This document shows, piece after piece, positions 59,740-64,000 of a stretch of 64,000 nt of DNA (its first letter is position 1; every line of letters begins with the position of its first letter). This DNA is from Panonychus citri (Eukaryota > Arthropoda > Arachnida > Trombidiformes > Tetranychidae). The stretch lies in the NCBI RefSeq assembly GCF_014898815.1, contig NW_026515537.1, positions 124,001 to 188,000 on the forward strand. Reading direction: 5' to 3'. The notes beneath the pieces were generated by a model. It searched no databases. It was not told the DNA's origin and was given only the letters and a program-made list of their open reading frames with translations. The position numbers and the translations under genes were made by a program.

Positions 59740-59771
59740 AATAGAAAAGATTAAGAATAGAAAGAGAAACA

Positions 59772-59777
59772 AATAAA
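59772..59777 (+). terminator. Putative polyadenylation signal of the CD36-like gene
   Basis: AATAAA 33 bp after the stop; another candidate lies near 60353. Confidence 0.35.
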
Positions 59778-62700
59778 AGCTGAACTTACCACCATGTGAA
59801 TGAACATCCACCATGATGATGATGATCAGTCGAGTTTGCATATCTTCAGGTCTCCTCATCCATCCCTTGGAGTTTACATTCAAGAGACAAAAAAAGATCA
59901 TCATAAGTTAAAATTTCATTCATAATTGAAACAATGATTGATAGTAAATACTCACAATATTATCAATGGAGTAAAAATTAAATCTGTAACTTTTTGCTCA
60001 ACAAATTTCATCTCCCATGTTACATGTAAAGTGCTAATCATCTTCACCAATGTATTACAGTGACTCAGTGGAATGTTTAAATTTCCGAGCACCATAACTC
60101 AATCCAAACTCGCAAATGATACATTTCTAATGATACTATTATAATATATACATATCTCTCTCTCTCTCTCACAAACTCACTCACTCTAAAAATTACTCCC
60201 TAATCATGTTTGAATCATTTGCATAAACTCATTCACGACCAATTCATTAGATCATTGCAATCAAACATGAGTCTGTCCCATGTTTTGGGCTGAAAATAAT
60301 CATTAAATTGCCTTTATAAATATTCATACTCATGGTATCATCGATATGGCGAAATAAAAAGATAATTTTATTTTCTAATAACTTACTTGGTGATTTTTTT
60401 ACCGTTCAGATAAGATCAATTTAAGCTATATCAAGTTCCTGGATATTGTCTCTTTTATATTACTATCTTTGTATAACTGCATCGTAATTCAAACTTCAGA
60501 CATTCTAATATTATGAATCATATCGAATATTATCAATTCTAGAGAGAGTGAAAGATTCAAAATGAGAGTAAAAAGGTATTACTGTGTTGAAGTGTTAATG
60601 GTTACCTGTTCAGTATTTGATTCAGACCGAAATTCAAAAATCGAGTTACCCACCGATTACTTTGCTTTGGAATTGAAATCTGATGATATTGTTGATCTTA
60701 AGTGAAGATTAGATAATTTTTCTGTTCCTTTAGTTTTTTCTCTTGATATTTTCATCAGTATTCATTGAGAAATGATTCTGCGAACTGTTACTCTAGCGTT
60801 TATCAATAAGCGCATGTTCTTAATTCGATGGTAATCATCATAATAGTTATGATGATAATGATGGAAAGGAAGATACTCTTGATGATGATGATGATGATGA
60901 TAAATACAATAACCATGGGTGAAAATCGTTGAAGCGATTGAAATAAAGCTTAAATCGAGTGAAGAATCATTTTAAGTTATCGGTTTGTAGTTATCTGGAT
61001 AAGATTGAAAAGTAAAACTAATAGAATAGTTTTTAATCTCATCTTACAATCTGATCTTCATTGGTCAACCGAATATTATATTTATTATTATTATCAGTTC
61101 TTTGTAATAATACAGCAAGTAAGAACAGAAAAAAAGTTCTGAAAACTTAGAAATCCCAAATTATCGAGCATATGAAACTTTACTACGTCTAAATCAACTA
61201 CATCAACCAAAAGGATTAACACCAACATCAACTACCTGTTATGTAAAAGTGATTACAATCAATTGAAATTAACACTAATCTTATTGTCCAAAACAGTTTA
61301 AATTCAGTTTTTCATATTCAAATATATTTATTTATTTAACTAATTGTGCTTAAATTGTAACACTATTCAGTGGATGTGTAGTCAATTGTTCAATCAACTA
61401 TCGATTCCTATGAATGAAAAGTTGTTGATTCTGTTAACTTGTTGATCAAATTTATCTTAACACTCATCTGATCGTTTAATTATTGATCATAAATCTAATT
61501 ATTTATTTAGATTTGTGCGGTTCTACTTTCGTTTTTTTGGTGATATTAAAATTCATTCATTAAATTATTCCAAGGTAAGTAAATCAACATTTCGTTGAAT
61601 GGTTGATGATCAATATCAACTGAATCAATCAGTTTATGATCTAATAATATTGTTTAGCGATGAAATATGAAACATCATTAGATAGTATGTGTATATAAAT
61701 TGAGATTGTTAATTGCTTCAAGTATGATTTATTGATCAGATTTAATTGTTATGATAACATAAAGTATTATGATGAAGTTTTTTGATCCAAGATATGGTCA
61801 ATTTTTATGAATACCCCTGAGACTAAATACTAGAGAGCAAAATTTTCAATATTGTAACTCAAGTTATTTTATTTTTCGAGGACACTGGTCAGTTTGTTTC
61901 CTTTCAAACTGACCATTGGCCATCAACGTGAAATGAATTAATTAGACTAAAATGTGAAATTAAATGACAGATTATTATTAAAGTAAAGTGATTGATCAAA
62001 AAAGTTAACATTAAAATGGTGATGCAAAAATAGTGACGAAGACAAAAAATTATCAACAAAAAGTTTTTAGTGATAATTTTTTAATTTTCCTGATAAATTA
62101 TTGGGTAAACAAATAATTTTGATGAACATGATGGTTATCATGATGAATATAATGATTGTTTCATCATGAATATCACCATGGACAGAAAAAAAAACGGAAT
62201 TTCAAGTTTAATCAATCAAAAACAATTAGGTCAAAGATTATCTAATCGTTAACAGTTAATTTAATTGAAGTGAAAAACTAAATCTATTATCAATTTAATA
62301 TTAATAATGTTAATTGTTAATCTGTTAACTGTTCACCTTGATTACTTTCAATTAATTAAACAGTTTATATTTCTCCTCAAAATATTCAACACTTAGTTTA
62401 CAATGTACATCTAATTAATCATCTCAATCAATTAATTGTTACAATGTTTAAATTGAATTGTTGTTGAAAGTTGTTTTTTTTTACATTTTCAACAAGAAGC
62501 AAAAAATATCATAAATTAGGAAATGAATTTAATTAAAGGTGAAAGTTTGGAACAGAAAAAGTTAATCAACTTTGATTGCTAATTAAAGGTCTACTTATAT
62601 TATATTATCATGTATGATCCTTGAAATGTCAATTAAAATTATCATGACAATGATTATTAATTAATTACCATTGACAGTCAATTGAATTAGTATGAAAATA

Positions 62701-63760
62701 TTTTTAATCGCTAACTAGAAATGATCATTATGAGATTATTATTATTATTAAATTAACTTTGAATCAATATTTAGGCAAGAAAATTGAAAAAGTTGCTATT
62801 CAATTGTTGATAACGAAACGATAATTAACTTTCCCATTATAATTCATCATAATTAATTGATGTTGATTATGATTCAAATCACATTGAATAAATTTCCTGG
62901 AAAATTAAAATATTAACATTCAACTTATCCAATAAACTGAGAAAACTTTTCCAGGAACAATATTGAGCTCAACTTTTTTCTTTCTCCTTCTATTTTTTGT
63001 CACCAGATATTAACAGAATCTCAGTTTCATGATGGTAATTCTCTCTCATGATTTATCGTATCAGCTAATTTTATGTTGCTTAAATTGTTAATCTATTTCA
63101 AACATTTGTAAATATCAACGAAAACAAGATTATAATTGTTCTTGTTGGATCAAGAGATTAAACTAAAGTGGATTATCCTTTCAATTCTTGAATTAACCTT
63201 TTTCTATGTTGATTAATTTGTTTCAATAGTGTTACTTTCAACTTTTCCCTCTTCTCTCTTTATTCAATTCTGACCAGACAAAGAAAATCCTGATAATCTG
63301 TTGACAAGACGATGTGATTTACTAATCATTTCTTGGTTCAGTTCAAAGACATTAATTTCTTGTACTTTTTCAGCAAGCAAATTGATATTTACAACTTTGC
63401 ATACAAATGAATACATCAAGATAACATGATAAGTTTAAATTTAAATAGAGTGATATTATTATTATATTATCAAATGCTCTCATGGTCAATGTCAACAGAA
63501 ATTAATGTTAACAATGGTTTTGATTCATTTTTACTGATTCTTTGCTCAAAGATAGGTGAATTCACCATATAGCATCAGAATATCTCAAGCTAATGTTAGC
63601 CTATCTGTTTATCTTAATAAAACCTTTTGACATTATTGATTATCATCAACTGTAATTTGATAGTAAATTATTGACAATAAATTTGGATAACGTGATGCTG
63701 GCGATTAATTGAAAGCAAAATGATTTCATTCATTAATTATTTTTTTCTTTCTTTTCACAG
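59778..63760. other. Intergenic region and probable 5' intron of the next gene
   Basis: About 4 kb of AT-rich sequence with simple repeats ((TC)n at 60155-60170 and (TGA)n near 60880-60901) and no supported gene. It ends with a T-rich tract and TTTTCACAG at 63760, a likely splice acceptor in the 5' UTR of the gene starting at 63790. Confidence 0.6.
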
Positions 63761-63789
63761 ATAAATTTAAATCTAATTGATTAAGAAAA

Positions 63790-64000
63790 ATGGTTAAATC
63801 AACTGAATCTTTCTCATGCAGCTATATGAAAATGAGCACAATATCATTGTTAACCTTTTCCACTCTGATATTATTAGTTTCAATGGTTTCATCTGCACCC
63901 GAATCGGTTACCAATTTGGATCAATATGCAACTGATTCTGATTCTGGAGTTAATTCAGTTTCATCTTTATCTCCCTCCTCACAACATAAATCCAAAATAA
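63790..64000 (+). CDS. Secreted protein, N-terminal part (runs off the window)
   Basis: ATG at 63790, 29 bp after a strong acceptor (63760), open to the window end for 70 codons. Residues about 15-36 form a hydrophobic signal peptide (ISLLTFSTLILLVSMVSSA) with a likely cleavage before PES. The mature start is Ser/Asp-rich and disordered. This could be a preprohormone or another secreted protein; there is too little to name it. A second in-frame ATG pair (MKM, codons 13 and 15) sits closer to the hydrophobic core and could be the true start. Confidence 0.6.
   Translation, partial: MVKSTESFSCSYMKMSTISLLTFSTLILLVSMVSSAPESVTNLDQYATDSDSGVNSVSSLSPSSQHKSKI

Overview
The window is from an AT-rich animal nuclear genome, most likely an arthropod. 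It has spliced genes with GT-AG introns, long introns, abundant (GA)n/(CT)n microsatellites, a CD36-class receptor gene, and TATA plus TCAGT-type promoter motifs. I cannot name the species.

Layout. Positions 1-923 hold the last coding exon of an unidentified gene. Positions 7636-59739 hold one complete CD36-like (class B scavenger receptor) gene on the + strand, in ten coding exons that join in frame to about 530 codons. Two very large mobile elements sit in its introns. Intron 1 carries a complete Ty3/gypsy-type LTR retrotransposon (9237-20454, 4-bp target duplication ATGG). Intron 8 carries a complete Maverick/Polinton, adintovirus-like element (34811-52691, perfect 70-bp terminal inverted repeats, apparent 5-bp duplication ACAAT). 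At 63790 a secreted-protein gene starts and runs off the right edge.

The LTR element has gag, a CCHC knuckle, an aspartic protease, RT/RNase H, an integrase and an unusual third ORF. That ORF combines RING/TRAF-type zinc motifs with a REXO1-like exonuclease fold that appears to have lost its catalytic acids. The Polinton encodes a protein-primed family B polymerase, chromodomain integrase, adenain-type protease, packaging ATPase, major and minor capsid proteins and a pVI/pX-like basic protein. Its accessory cargo is two BIR-RING inhibitor-of-apoptosis proteins, a two-repeat TBP-like protein, possible PC4-like proteins, a one-intron small gene, a 123-bp palindrome-bearing tandem array resembling baculovirus hr regions, and a possible pol III transcript with paired ends, reminiscent of adenovirus VA RNA.

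Many element ORFs are broken by single-base indels, while the host exons are intact. The two LTRs differ only by short indels, with no substitution that I could find by eye. Many frame breaks may therefore be uncorrected long-read consensus errors in multicopy sequence rather than decay. I describe the breaks but do not restore any gene.

The most interesting proposal is that the Polinton carries its own transcription kit: a TBP-like factor, near-uniform TATA boxes 34-43 bp before many start codons, possible PC4-like proteins and a putative pol III RNA.
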